From JAICJR01 sp036555755 (GTDB lineage: Bacteria > Actinomycetota > Thermoleophilia > Solirubrobacterales > Thermoleophilaceae): a stretch of DNA of 64,000 nucleotides. How positions within the stretch are numbered: the stretch's first letter is position 1; the number at the start of each line of letters is the position of its first letter. The stretch lies in the NCBI GenBank assembly GCA_036555755.1, contig DATBKS010000246.1, positions 1-64,000 on the forward strand. The letters are read 5' to 3'. Under the pieces are notes generated by a model. That model ran no database searches. It was not told the DNA's origin and worked only from the letters and a program-made list of their open reading frames with translations. Both the position numbers and the translations under genes were made by a program. This document shows positions 1-7,343 of this stretch, one piece after another.

Positions 1-422
1 ACGAGCAGCCCGAACACGTTCGAGCTGAAGCGCCGCTCGAACAGGAAGCGGAAGCGCGGCTTGGAGAAGCGCTCGAGGCGGCGAATCAGGCGCATCAGCC
101 CGGCTAGGAACTTCTGCTGCTTGGGCCCGGCGAGCTCGATCTTCTTCCAGCGCTCGGGCAGCCAGATCTCCGTTCGCCCGACGATCAGCTGGAGCGCGAG
201 CAGCACGGAGATGATCTCGAACACATGCGTCGCGCCGCCGGTAGGCAGCGGCAGCGCCGGCACGCCGAGCAGCACGACGAAGAGGATCGCGAAGCTCTTC
301 TCCTCGAACAGCTCGATCAGGCTGCCGAGCGTCTTGTCGCTGTCGCCCTCCAGCCACGCCTCGAGCTCGTCGCTGACCTTGGGCGGATCGAGTCGCGTGT
401 CCGAGGACGGGGGCTGCGGCAT
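1..422 (-). CDS. ExoD-family membrane protein (3' end outside window)
   Basis: The visible 140 N-terminal codons match the exopolysaccharide synthesis ExoD family, whose members are small inner-membrane proteins of poorly defined role. They read as a polar N-terminus, the phrase LIELFEEKSFAILFVVLLG, the typical LPLPTGG segment and a second hydrophobic stretch around residues 68-81. The family's WLPERWKKIEL-type segment follows near residues 87-97. The start is the ATG at 422-420, 22 bases after the stop of the upstream dehydrogenase gene, so it may be the last gene of that operon by read-through, although its function looks unrelated. The stop codon lies beyond base 1. Family membership rests on recognisable motif order only. 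Confidence 0.75.
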   Translation of the reverse strand, partial: MPQPPSSDTRLDPPKVSDELEAWLEGDSDKTLGSLIELFEEKSFAILFVVLLGVPALPLPTGGATHVFEIISVLLALQLIVGRTEIWLPERWKKIELAGPKQQKFLAGLMRLIRRLERFSKPRFRFLFERRFSSNVFGLL

Positions 423-444
423 CGCCCGGCCGACGATAGCTGCG

Positions 445-1185
445 TCAGAGGAACTGGCGCCCGCCGTCGACGATCAGCGTCTGGCCCGTGATGATCCCGC
501 TCGCGGCAGAGGCGAGGAACAAGGCGGTACCGACGATGTCGTCCGGCTGGATGCTGCGCTTGATCGCCCCGCGCGCGACGCCGTAAGTCTCGGCGTCCTC
601 GATCACCGCGCGGCTGGCCTCCGTGAGGACGAAGCCGGGCGCGATCGCGTTCACGCGGATGCCGAGGTCGCCAAGCTCGCGCGCCATCACGCGGGTCAGC
701 GCGATCATGCCGCCCTTCGACGTCACGTAGTGCGCCCAGTCGGGCGAGCCGCTGAACACCGTGGCGGACGCGACGTTGACGATCGAGCCCCCCTCGCGGC
801 CGCGCATCGCCGGCAGGCAGAGCTTCGACACGAGCCACGGGCCCTTGAGGTTCACGCTCATCGTGCGATCCCACTCGTCCTCCTCGATCTCGTGGAACGG
901 CGCGCGGCGCAGCCCGGCGTAGAGCGCCGCGTTGTTCACGAGCACGTCCACACCGCCGAAGCGCTCCACCACCTCGTCGACCATCGCGGACACCGAAGCG
1001 CCGTCGCTCACGTCCACCCGCACCGCGAGCCCGTCCACAAGCGATGCCGTCTCCCCCGCCGCCGCCTCGTCGATGTCCGCGGCCACGACGTTCGACCCGG
1101 CCTCCGCGAAGGCGAGGCCGAACGCGCGGCCCAAGCCGCCACCGGCGCCCGTGATCAGCACCACCCGCCCGCGCAGGTCGTCCAT
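445..1185 (-). CDS. SDR-family NAD(P)-dependent dehydrogenase
   Basis: This is a 246-residue classical short-chain dehydrogenase/reductase, a normal length for the family. The Rossmann glycine motif TGAGGGLG is at residues 12-19, the NNAA motif at 84-87, and the catalytic Ser140, Tyr153 and Lys157 are all present. Asp37 at the end of the second strand suggests NAD rather than NADP. It starts at an ATG that overlaps the stop of the HD-domain gene (TAATG), so it is translationally coupled to the P450/phosphotransferase operon. By context it would oxidise the alcohol produced by the P450 after phosphate removal; this is inference. Confidence 0.9.
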   Translation of the reverse strand: MDDLRGRVVLITGAGGGLGRAFGLAFAEAGSNVVAADIDEAAAGETASLVDGLAVRVDVSDGASVSAMVDEVVERFGGVDVLVNNAALYAGLRRAPFHEIEEDEWDRTMSVNLKGPWLVSKLCLPAMRGREGGSIVNVASATVFSGSPDWAHYVTSKGGMIALTRVMARELGDLGIRVNAIAPGFVLTEASRAVIEDAETYGVARGAIKRSIQPDDIVGTALFLASAASGIITGQTLIVDGGRQFL

Positions 1186-1793
1186 TACACGCGCGCGGGG
1201 TCCGCGGGCAGCAGGTCGATCATGAGCGCCTGACGCGACAGCGCCAGGTCCTCGCGCGCTCGCTCCTCCGCCTCGGCGGTGAAGAAGCGCTCAAGCTGCG
1301 CCTCGAGGCTGGGCCAGTAATCGGCGGGGCTCTTCCCGGTCCACTCGCAGCTCAGCGCGATCCCGGGGATCGTGAAGCGCCACAGCCGGTCGCAGTCCTT
1401 CATCAGCTCGTCGTTGCGCGACAGCGCCTCCGCGCGCGTGTCATGCCCGTCGATGATCGAGGCGATCTCGTCGATCAGCGCGGCGTCGTAGTCGAGCCCG
1501 CCGAGGATCTCGCGCGCCAGGCGCGCCCCCTCGCGCTCGTGGGCGTAGCGGATCTCGCTCGTCATCCCCGCGGGACCCAGTCCCTCGCTGATGATCTTGT
1601 CCTGGTCGAGCACGGCCCAGCCGATGTCGTGGAGGAGCACGCTCAGCAGCACGACGTCGGCGTCGGCCTCGGGGTGGTAGGAGAGCAGCCAGCGCGCATC
1701 CGCGTACGACAGCGGGATGTGCACGTCGTTCCCGCGCGAGCGCATGTACGGACGCGCGGCCTCCCAGACCGCGGCATGGGGATCGTTCGCCAT
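1185..1793 (-). CDS. HD-domain phosphohydrolase
   Basis: This 202-residue protein belongs to the HD metal-dependent phosphohydrolase superfamily. The motif LLHDIG places the metal-binding His55-Asp56. His25 and the later His85, His117 and Asp118 (IDGHDTR) are plausible further ligands. The true start is the ATG at 1793-1791, which overlaps the stop of the PEP-utilising gene by one base; the open frame continues upstream only as an out-of-register shadow. Single-domain HD proteins of this size hydrolyse phosphate esters or nucleotides. In an operon with a P450 and a PEP/ATP-type phosphotransferase, the simplest role is removal of a phosphate placed on the substrate, as proposed for CreD of the Corynebacterium alkylphenol pathway. 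Confidence 0.85.
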   Translation of the reverse strand: MANDPHAAVWEAARPYMRSRGNDVHIPLSYADARWLLSYHPEADADVVLLSVLLHDIGWAVLDQDKIISEGLGPAGMTSEIRYAHEREGARLAREILGGLDYDAALIDEIASIIDGHDTRAEALSRNDELMKDCDRLWRFTIPGIALSCEWTGKSPADYWPSLEAQLERFFTAEAEERAREDLALSRQALMIDLLPADPARV

Positions 1794-3607
1794 CAGTCGA
1801 GCAGCGTGACAGTTCCGGCCGACCCGTCCACGCGCACGCGCTGGCCGGTCTGGATCGTCGACGTGGCGAGACCGGTGCCGGTGACCGCCGGCAGCCCGTA
1901 CTCGCGGCAGACGATCGCCGCGTGGCTCATCATCCCGCCGATGTCGGTGACCACCGCGGCCACGCGCGCGAACACGGGGCCCCAGCTCGGCGCGGTGACG
2001 GGCGCGATCAGGATCTCGCCCTCCTCCACGTCGCGGAGCTCGGCGGCGTCGAACACCACGCGTGCCACGCCCTCGGCCTCGCCCGGCGCAGCCGCCTTGC
2101 CCGACAGGTCGCTGCCGCCGCCACCGCCGAGCCACTTGTTCACGCTCTCCGACGTGATCCCGTAGAGCATGATCGTGAACGGCTCGGTGACCACCTCTGG
2201 CGGCTCGTTCATCGCCGGCAGCGCGGGCCGCGAGGAGAGCGCCTCGACGATGCGCTTCCGGCGCTCGATCTCGGCCGGCCAGTGGTACTGCCCGGCGGTC
2301 TCGGTGCCCACCGCCCAGCCGTTGCCGTAGTCGAAGATCGCCTGCGGCACCTCGTCGCGGCGGAGGTAGAAGATGTCGTCCGCCTCGTTCCAGAAGCCGG
2401 CGTCCGCCAGCACCTGGCCGAGCTCCCTGATCCGGCGCCAGAAGAGCGACATGGACCAGTGCTCGATGTAGAAGTTGTGGTTCTCGACGTAGGGGAACAC
2501 GAGCCGTGAGAGCCCGAGCTTCTCGTCGAAGGCGGCACGCGCGGCATCGCCCTGGATCAGCTCGCGGTACTCGGCGGTCACGCGGTCGCGCTCCTCCTGG
2601 ATCGCCGCCGTCGGCCGCTCGATGTCCTCGCCGGCCTTCACGCGCTCGGCGTAATCGCGCACGAAGCCGAGCGGGATGTCGAGGTGGTCGAGCCACACGC
2701 GGTCGCTCGAGTACATGCCGCTGCCTGAGGAGAAGTTGAACCACGGGTCCTGCGCGGCCTGCCAGGCGGCGAGCCACTCGGCACCGCGCTCCTGCTCGCC
2801 CACCGCGGCCAGCGCCTCGTCCACGCTGCCCCTCGCCAGCGCGTCGTCCACACCCAGCTCCACGGCGAGCCGCGCGAGCTTCTTCAGCTCGTCGTCGGGG
2901 CGGAACAGGTCCACCTCCACGCCCTGCACCATCTTCGCGATGCCGAGCTCCGACACCCCAGGCAGCTGCTCCTGGCAGAAGGTGAAGAAGTCGAGGTAGG
3001 CGACGTACCCGAGGTTGAGGAACTCGAAGTGGTACTGGAAGGCCTGATAGGCCAGCTCGATCGCGCGGTTGTAGTTGGCGCTGAACTCGAAGTGCGGGTC
3101 GAGCCCCTTGCCGCCGGTGATCCAGTCGATCGGAACGCGGTCGGGCAGCGGCTCGAACTTGATCGCCTCGAGCCCGGCGATCAGCTCGCGGATCTTCTCG
3201 TGCCAGTTCTCGAGCAGTTCGGGCCAGTTCTGGAAGTAGTGCCCCGCGCGTTCTAGGAACTCCGGCACGCGCCCAGGGATCTCCGCCTCGGGCACCGGCA
3301 CCGGGCTCATGTAGAGGTAGCCGTTGTGGACGCGGTAGTCGATCCCGTTGGCCGGCGGGATGATGTAGTGGCGGGTGTTGTACTGGCCGAGGCAGCGGCA
3401 GGCGAACTCGACGGTGATCGCGTCGAACGGCTTGAAGACCACGGGCCAGTGCTGTGTGTCGGCGAACCAGAAGCGCGCCTCCTCCATCTCGCGGCGGTCC
3501 TCGCGGAAGTGGAGGTAGTACGGGTAGAGCTCCTCCCAGCCCTCCGCGCCGGGCGGCGGCGGGTCCTCGTAGGGGCTCGCAAAGCGCTTAATGGTCGGTG
3601 TCGACAT
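1793..3607 (-). CDS. PEP-utilising enzyme, central plus phosphohistidine (mobile) domain
   Basis: This 604-residue protein ends in a PEP-utilising-enzyme swivelling domain. The motif GGMMSHAAIV puts the phospho-accepting His562 about 42 residues from the C-terminus, followed by the usual CREYGLPAV segment. The long N-terminal and central part (about residues 1-480) is rich in Trp, Tyr and Phe and has no P-loop or ATP-grasp motif. It resembles the substrate-binding middle of rifampin phosphotransferase or phenylphosphate-synthase-like enzymes only in position. The matching ATP-grasp domain is the C-terminal half of the upstream P450 fusion, whose gene overlaps this start by 20 bases. The two proteins therefore probably form one split phosphotransferase. 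The substrate is unknown; an aryl or alcohol hydroxyl is likely from context. Confidence 0.88.
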   Translation of the reverse strand: MSTPTIKRFASPYEDPPPPGAEGWEELYPYYLHFREDRREMEEARFWFADTQHWPVVFKPFDAITVEFACRCLGQYNTRHYIIPPANGIDYRVHNGYLYMSPVPVPEAEIPGRVPEFLERAGHYFQNWPELLENWHEKIRELIAGLEAIKFEPLPDRVPIDWITGGKGLDPHFEFSANYNRAIELAYQAFQYHFEFLNLGYVAYLDFFTFCQEQLPGVSELGIAKMVQGVEVDLFRPDDELKKLARLAVELGVDDALARGSVDEALAAVGEQERGAEWLAAWQAAQDPWFNFSSGSGMYSSDRVWLDHLDIPLGFVRDYAERVKAGEDIERPTAAIQEERDRVTAEYRELIQGDAARAAFDEKLGLSRLVFPYVENHNFYIEHWSMSLFWRRIRELGQVLADAGFWNEADDIFYLRRDEVPQAIFDYGNGWAVGTETAGQYHWPAEIERRKRIVEALSSRPALPAMNEPPEVVTEPFTIMLYGITSESVNKWLGGGGGSDLSGKAAAPGEAEGVARVVFDAAELRDVEEGEILIAPVTAPSWGPVFARVAAVVTDIGGMMSHAAIVCREYGLPAVTGTGLATSTIQTGQRVRVDGSAGTVTLLD

Positions 3608-5780
3608 CCGCGGTTCTCCTTGAGGCCAGTGGGTTGACGAGGGTCTCGACGAGGCTGCTCATGCCGTGCGAGTACGACGGCGCTGCATCGGGCTCCGGCT
3701 CAGTCTTACGCGACCAGACCGTCTCGGGCCTGCTCTGAAGCAGGACGACGCCCGTTTCGTCGATCGCCCACTCGACGTCCTGGGGACAGCCGTATTCCTT
3801 CTCCGCCTGCTTGGCGAGGGCGGCGACCGCCTTCACTTCATCGGGCGACAGCGAGGGCTTGGCCTGGCGCGCCGGCTCGATCCGCCGCTCCACCACGCCA
3901 CGACCGCTCGGGTCCGGCACGAGCTCGACGGACTTGACCGCGAGCTCGCATTTCAGCGTCTCGAGCATGACCTTGTCGACGACGAAGCTGTCCGGCGTCA
4001 CCGTCCCACCCACCACGTTCTCCCCGAGCCCGAAGCTCGACTCGATCGCGATCTTCGAACGGTCGCCGTTGTGGGGGTCGAGCGTCATCGCCACGCCGGC
4101 GGCGCGCGGATTCACCATCCGCTGGACCACCACGCCCATGCGCATCCGCGAGTCGTCGATGCCGCGGTCCTGGCGATACGCGATCGAGCGGTCCGACCAG
4201 ATGCTCGCCCAGCAGCGCTTCACGTGCTCGATCACCTCGTCCTCACCGACCACCCACAGGTACGTGTCCTGCTGGCCGGCGAAGCTGGCGTCGGCCGAGT
4301 CCTCGGCGATGGCGCTCGAGCGCACGGCGACGGGCACGTCGTCGCCCAGCCGCGCGTACGCAGTGGCGATCGCCTCCGCCACCTCGGGGCTCAGCTCGGT
4401 GGCCTTCGTCGTCACCGCGAACCCGGGCGGGACCGGGAAGCCCGCCTTGATCGAGGCGCCGAGGCTCGCCGCCTTGCCGCCCACGAGCTCGACGTGGTCC
4501 TGCGAGCACGCCTCCAGCGGCACGACCCACGTGTCCCACTCGGCGAGCACGCTGTGCGGCGCGCGGAAGGTGGTGTTGGGCGCGTAGTGGAACGTCTGGT
4601 CCTCGGCCAGGCGCAGGCTCGGGAGCCGGCGCGTGAGCTCCTGGAGCACGATCTGGGCCTCGAGCCGCGCGAGCGAGGCACCGAGGCAGAAGTGGATGCC
4701 GTGCCCGAACGACAGGTGAGCGCGGGCGTTCTCCCGCTGCAGGTCGACGCTGTCGGGATCGGGAAAGACCTCGTCGTCGCGGTTTGCGGAGCCGAGCAGG
4801 AGCAGCACGTTTGCGCCCTCGGGGATGTCGATCGTGCCGATCGTGGCCGGGCGCTTGGCCGTGCGCTTCCACGCGAACACCGGCGTGCTGAGGCGCAGGA
4901 GCTCCTCCACCGCGTTGGGAATGAGCGACGGGTCGGCGCACAGCGCCTCCCAGCGATCGCGCTGGGTGAGCAGTGTCTTCAGCCCCTCCGCCAGCAGCGA
5001 CGCTGTCGTCTCCTGGCCGGCCGTGAGCTGGCCGTAGACGAGGCCCGCCATCTCGTCGATCGAGATCGACTTGTCGCCCGACTCGTAGATGTGCACGAGG
5101 TCGGTCGGGAGATCGTCGCGCGGCTCCTCGAAGCGCTGCTCGATCAGCTTCAGGCAGTACTGCCAGTAGAGGACGAGGTTCTCGGCGTGGTGGAGCTGCT
5201 CCTCTAGCGGCTGGTCGCCGAAGTTGAGGAAGATGCGGCTCTCGGCCCACTCCTTGACCTTGAGGGCATCCTCGTCCGGGATCCCGAGCAGGCGGAAGAT
5301 CACGAACGCGGGCAGATCGCGGGTGAGCGCCGGCACGAGGTCCACCCGGCCGCGCGTGGCGAAGCGGTCGATCATCGACACAACCAGCTCGCGTACCTCG
5401 GGCTCGAGCGTGGCCACGCGCCGCGGCGTGAAGGCTTTGTTGATGAAGCCGCGCAGGCGCGTGTGCTCCGGCGGCTGGCGCGCCGACAACCCGGAGTAGG
5501 CGCGGAACTCGCCGTCGTCGAGCACCTTCTGCACCTCCGGCGGCCGCGGTTTGTAGGGCGCCTGGGTGTTCTCGGACGAGAACGTCTTCGGGTCCTTGAA
5601 GATCGCCTGGATGTCCTCGTAGCGGCTGACGATCCAGTAGCCGAGCTCCTCGCTGAAGAAGACGGGCTCCTCCGCGCGCGCCCGGGCGTAGAAGTCGAAC
5701 GGGCTGGCGATGTCGAACGGATCGAAGTCCGCGGACACTCCGTGCGCCGGGCAACCCGGCGGCGGGACCATCTCCCCCAT
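3588..5780 (-). CDS. Cytochrome P450 fused to a PEP-synthase-type ATP-grasp domain
   Basis: This 730-residue protein is a two-enzyme fusion. Residues 1 to about 420 are a complete bacterial P450. The I-helix oxygen-binding motif AGQETT is at 254-259, the ExxR pair is Glu293/Arg296, and the heme loop FGHGIHFCLG has ligand Cys365. Residues about 430-700 are the PEP/pyruvate-binding ATP-grasp domain. It shows VGGKAASLG at 433-441, AVRSSAIAEDS around 485-495, DVEWAID at 668-674 and LLQSRPET at 680-687. There is no phosphohistidine domain here; it is supplied by the next gene. No ferredoxin or reductase gene is nearby. The first ATG (5780) is used; an ATG three codons later is possible. The divergent LysR gene is the likely regulator. 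Confidence 0.93.
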   Translation of the reverse strand: MGEMVPPPGCPAHGVSADFDPFDIASPFDFYARARAEEPVFFSEELGYWIVSRYEDIQAIFKDPKTFSSENTQAPYKPRPPEVQKVLDDGEFRAYSGLSARQPPEHTRLRGFINKAFTPRRVATLEPEVRELVVSMIDRFATRGRVDLVPALTRDLPAFVIFRLLGIPDEDALKVKEWAESRIFLNFGDQPLEEQLHHAENLVLYWQYCLKLIEQRFEEPRDDLPTDLVHIYESGDKSISIDEMAGLVYGQLTAGQETTASLLAEGLKTLLTQRDRWEALCADPSLIPNAVEELLRLSTPVFAWKRTAKRPATIGTIDIPEGANVLLLLGSANRDDEVFPDPDSVDLQRENARAHLSFGHGIHFCLGASLARLEAQIVLQELTRRLPSLRLAEDQTFHYAPNTTFRAPHSVLAEWDTWVVPLEACSQDHVELVGGKAASLGASIKAGFPVPPGFAVTTKATELSPEVAEAIATAYARLGDDVPVAVRSSAIAEDSADASFAGQQDTYLWVVGEDEVIEHVKRCWASIWSDRSIAYRQDRGIDDSRMRMGVVVQRMVNPRAAGVAMTLDPHNGDRSKIAIESSFGLGENVVGGTVTPDSFVVDKVMLETLKCELAVKSVELVPDPSGRGVVERRIEPARQAKPSLSPDEVKAVAALAKQAEKEYGCPQDVEWAIDETGVVLLQSRPETVWSRKTEPEPDAAPSYSHGMSSLVETLVNPLASRRTADVDTDH

Positions 5781-5860
5781 ATGCCGACCGTAAGCCGTTC
5801 GCTTGTGGGGATCAAGACCGACTACGCGCGGCTGTGAGCGTTTCTTCCTATCATGGCGCG

Positions 5861-6760
5861 ATGGAGCTACGGCACCTGCACTACTTCGTGGTGGTCGCCG
5901 AGGAGCTGCACTTCCGCCGCGCCGCCGAGCGGCTCCACATCGCCCAGCCGAGCGTGAGCCAGCAGGTGCGCCGGCTGGAGGACGAGCTGGGCGTGCGGCT
6001 CTTCGAGCGCAACCGCCGCGGCGTGACGCTGACGCCGGCGGGATCCGTGCTGCTCGACGAGGCGCGGCTCACCCTGGCGCAGGCGGCGCGCGCTGCCGAG
6101 CGGGCGCGGGAAGCGGGCGCCGGAGAGCGCGGCCGCTTAAGGGTCAACCTCACCCGCTCCTCCCCGGGCGGCCTCGCCGGCGAGATCGTGGACGCCTATC
6201 GCGCCCGCTACCCCGAGGTGCAGCTCGAGCTCGACGTCGGCCAGACGAGCACCCACGCCGAGCAGCTGCGGCGCGGCACGATCGACATCGCCTTCGTGCG
6301 CCCTCCCCTGATCGACTCGGAGCTCGAGGAGATCGAGCTCGGACGTGAGCCGCTCGTGTGCGTCCTGCCGCGCGGGCACCGGCTCGCGCGCGAACAGCTG
6401 GTGGAGCGCGAGGACCTCGTCGGCGAGCCGCTCGTGTGGTGGCCGCGCCAGCACGGGCCCGGCGCCTGGGAGGACATGCTCACCGGTGTCTACGGCGAGC
6501 ACGGCTGGCCTGAGAGCTTCCGCACCGAGCCCGAGGAGGAGCGCATCCTGTCGGCCGTCGCGGGCGGCGCCGGGGTGAGCTTCATCATGCTCGAGCGCTC
6601 GCGCTGGCTGAAGGTGCCGGGCGCGATCTACCGGCGCTTTGCGCCGCCAGAGCCAACCGTCGGGATCGGACTGGCCTGGCGGCGCGGAAACTCGCTCGCG
6701 GTTGTGGATCGCTTCCGCGAGCTTGCGGTGGAGATGGCCGCCGTCAGGCGACCTCGTTGA
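5861..6760 (+). CDS. LysR-family transcriptional regulator
   Basis: This is a 299-residue LysR-type regulator. The N-terminal winged helix-turn-helix runs over about residues 1-60 (FRRAAERLHIAQPSVSQQV, then LGVRLFERN). The co-inducer-binding domain covers roughly residues 90-295. The ATG at 5861 is preferred because it begins with the family-typical MELRHLHYF; a GTG nine codons upstream adds a non-family extension. It is divergent from the P450 fusion operon with 80 bases between the starts, the classic arrangement for a LysR activator of the neighbouring catabolic operon. Its 3' end overlaps the convergent carbonic anhydrase gene by 17 bases. Confidence 0.93.
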   Translation: MELRHLHYFVVVAEELHFRRAAERLHIAQPSVSQQVRRLEDELGVRLFERNRRGVTLTPAGSVLLDEARLTLAQAARAAERAREAGAGERGRLRVNLTRSSPGGLAGEIVDAYRARYPEVQLELDVGQTSTHAEQLRRGTIDIAFVRPPLIDSELEEIELGREPLVCVLPRGHRLAREQLVEREDLVGEPLVWWPRQHGPGAWEDMLTGVYGEHGWPESFRTEPEEERILSAVAGGAGVSFIMLERSRWLKVPGAIYRRFAPPEPTVGIGLAWRRGNSLAVVDRFRELAVEMAAVRRPR

Positions 6761-7250
6761 CCGTCCCGCTCTTCACGTCGTAGACGAAGCCGCGGATCAC
6801 GGCGTCGGAAGCGATGAGGTCCGAGTCGCGCAGGAACTCGACGTCGTCGCGGACCGCCTGCTCGAGGTCGCTGAACGGGCGGAAGTCGATCCCGCTCGGG
6901 TCGCCGCCGGAGGCGTCCGCGACCTTCTCCGCGATCTGCTCGTTCGTGTACTTGCCCATGCCGCAGTCGGTGTGGCGGATGACGGCGATCTCGTTCGTGC
7001 CGAGCAGGTGCTGCGACACGGCGAGCGAGCGCAGCGCCTCGCGGGCCTCGCCGCCGGCGTTGCGGATCACGTGAGCCTCGCCCTCCTCGAGCCCGAGGAA
7101 GCGCGCGGGAATGAGGCGCGCGTCCATGCAGGTCACGATCGCGACCTTGCGGCTCGGCGGGCTCGCCAGGTCTCCGTGGGCGAAGTCGCGGGCGTAGTCC
7201 GTGTTCGCCGCGACGAGCTCGTCGATCACGCTCTGGGTGGTGTTAGACAT
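6744..7250 (-). CDS. Beta-class carbonic anhydrase
   Basis: This is a 168-residue beta-carbonic anhydrase of the short bacterial type, which interconverts CO2 and bicarbonate in the cytoplasm. The zinc ligands are Cys41, His93 and Cys96, in the motifs TCMDAR and HTDCGM. The Asp43-Arg45 dyad that gates the active site is present, as is the RNAGG segment at 63-67. A GGAGG ribosome-binding site lies about a dozen bases before the ATG. The gene is convergent with the LysR gene and appears monocistronic. Confidence 0.94.
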   Translation of the reverse strand: MSNTTQSVIDELVAANTDYARDFAHGDLASPPSRKVAIVTCMDARLIPARFLGLEEGEAHVIRNAGGEAREALRSLAVSQHLLGTNEIAVIRHTDCGMGKYTNEQIAEKVADASGGDPSGIDFRPFSDLEQAVRDDVEFLRDSDLIASDAVIRGFVYDVKSGTVNEVA

Positions 7251-7281
7251 GTTTGTGGCGCCTCCGTTGGACGGCTTTTCA

Positions 7282-7316
7282 TGAGCCGGGCCCGATCCTG
7301 CCTCGGGCCCGGCTCA
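7282..7316 (-). terminator. Strong hairpin after the chemoreceptor gene
   Basis: A perfect 14-base-pair stem (arms 7282-7295 and 7303-7316, beginning TGAGCCGGGCCC) encloses a 7-base loop. It lies 28 bases beyond the chemoreceptor stop codon. There is no U-run on the minus strand, so it may be an intrinsic terminator of the U-less type seen in high-GC bacteria, or an RNA 3' stabiliser. Confidence 0.6.
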
Positions 7317-7343
7317 CACTGTACGTATCGCTGGGGCTCGGCC

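Noticed and set aside
1793..5780. Rifampin phosphotransferase assignment for the PEP-utilising pair
   Set aside because: The domain order (ATP-grasp, middle, His) is similar only if the two genes are joined. The ATP-grasp half is attached to a P450 and the operon includes an HD phosphatase and SDR, which fits substrate activation rather than antibiotic inactivation.
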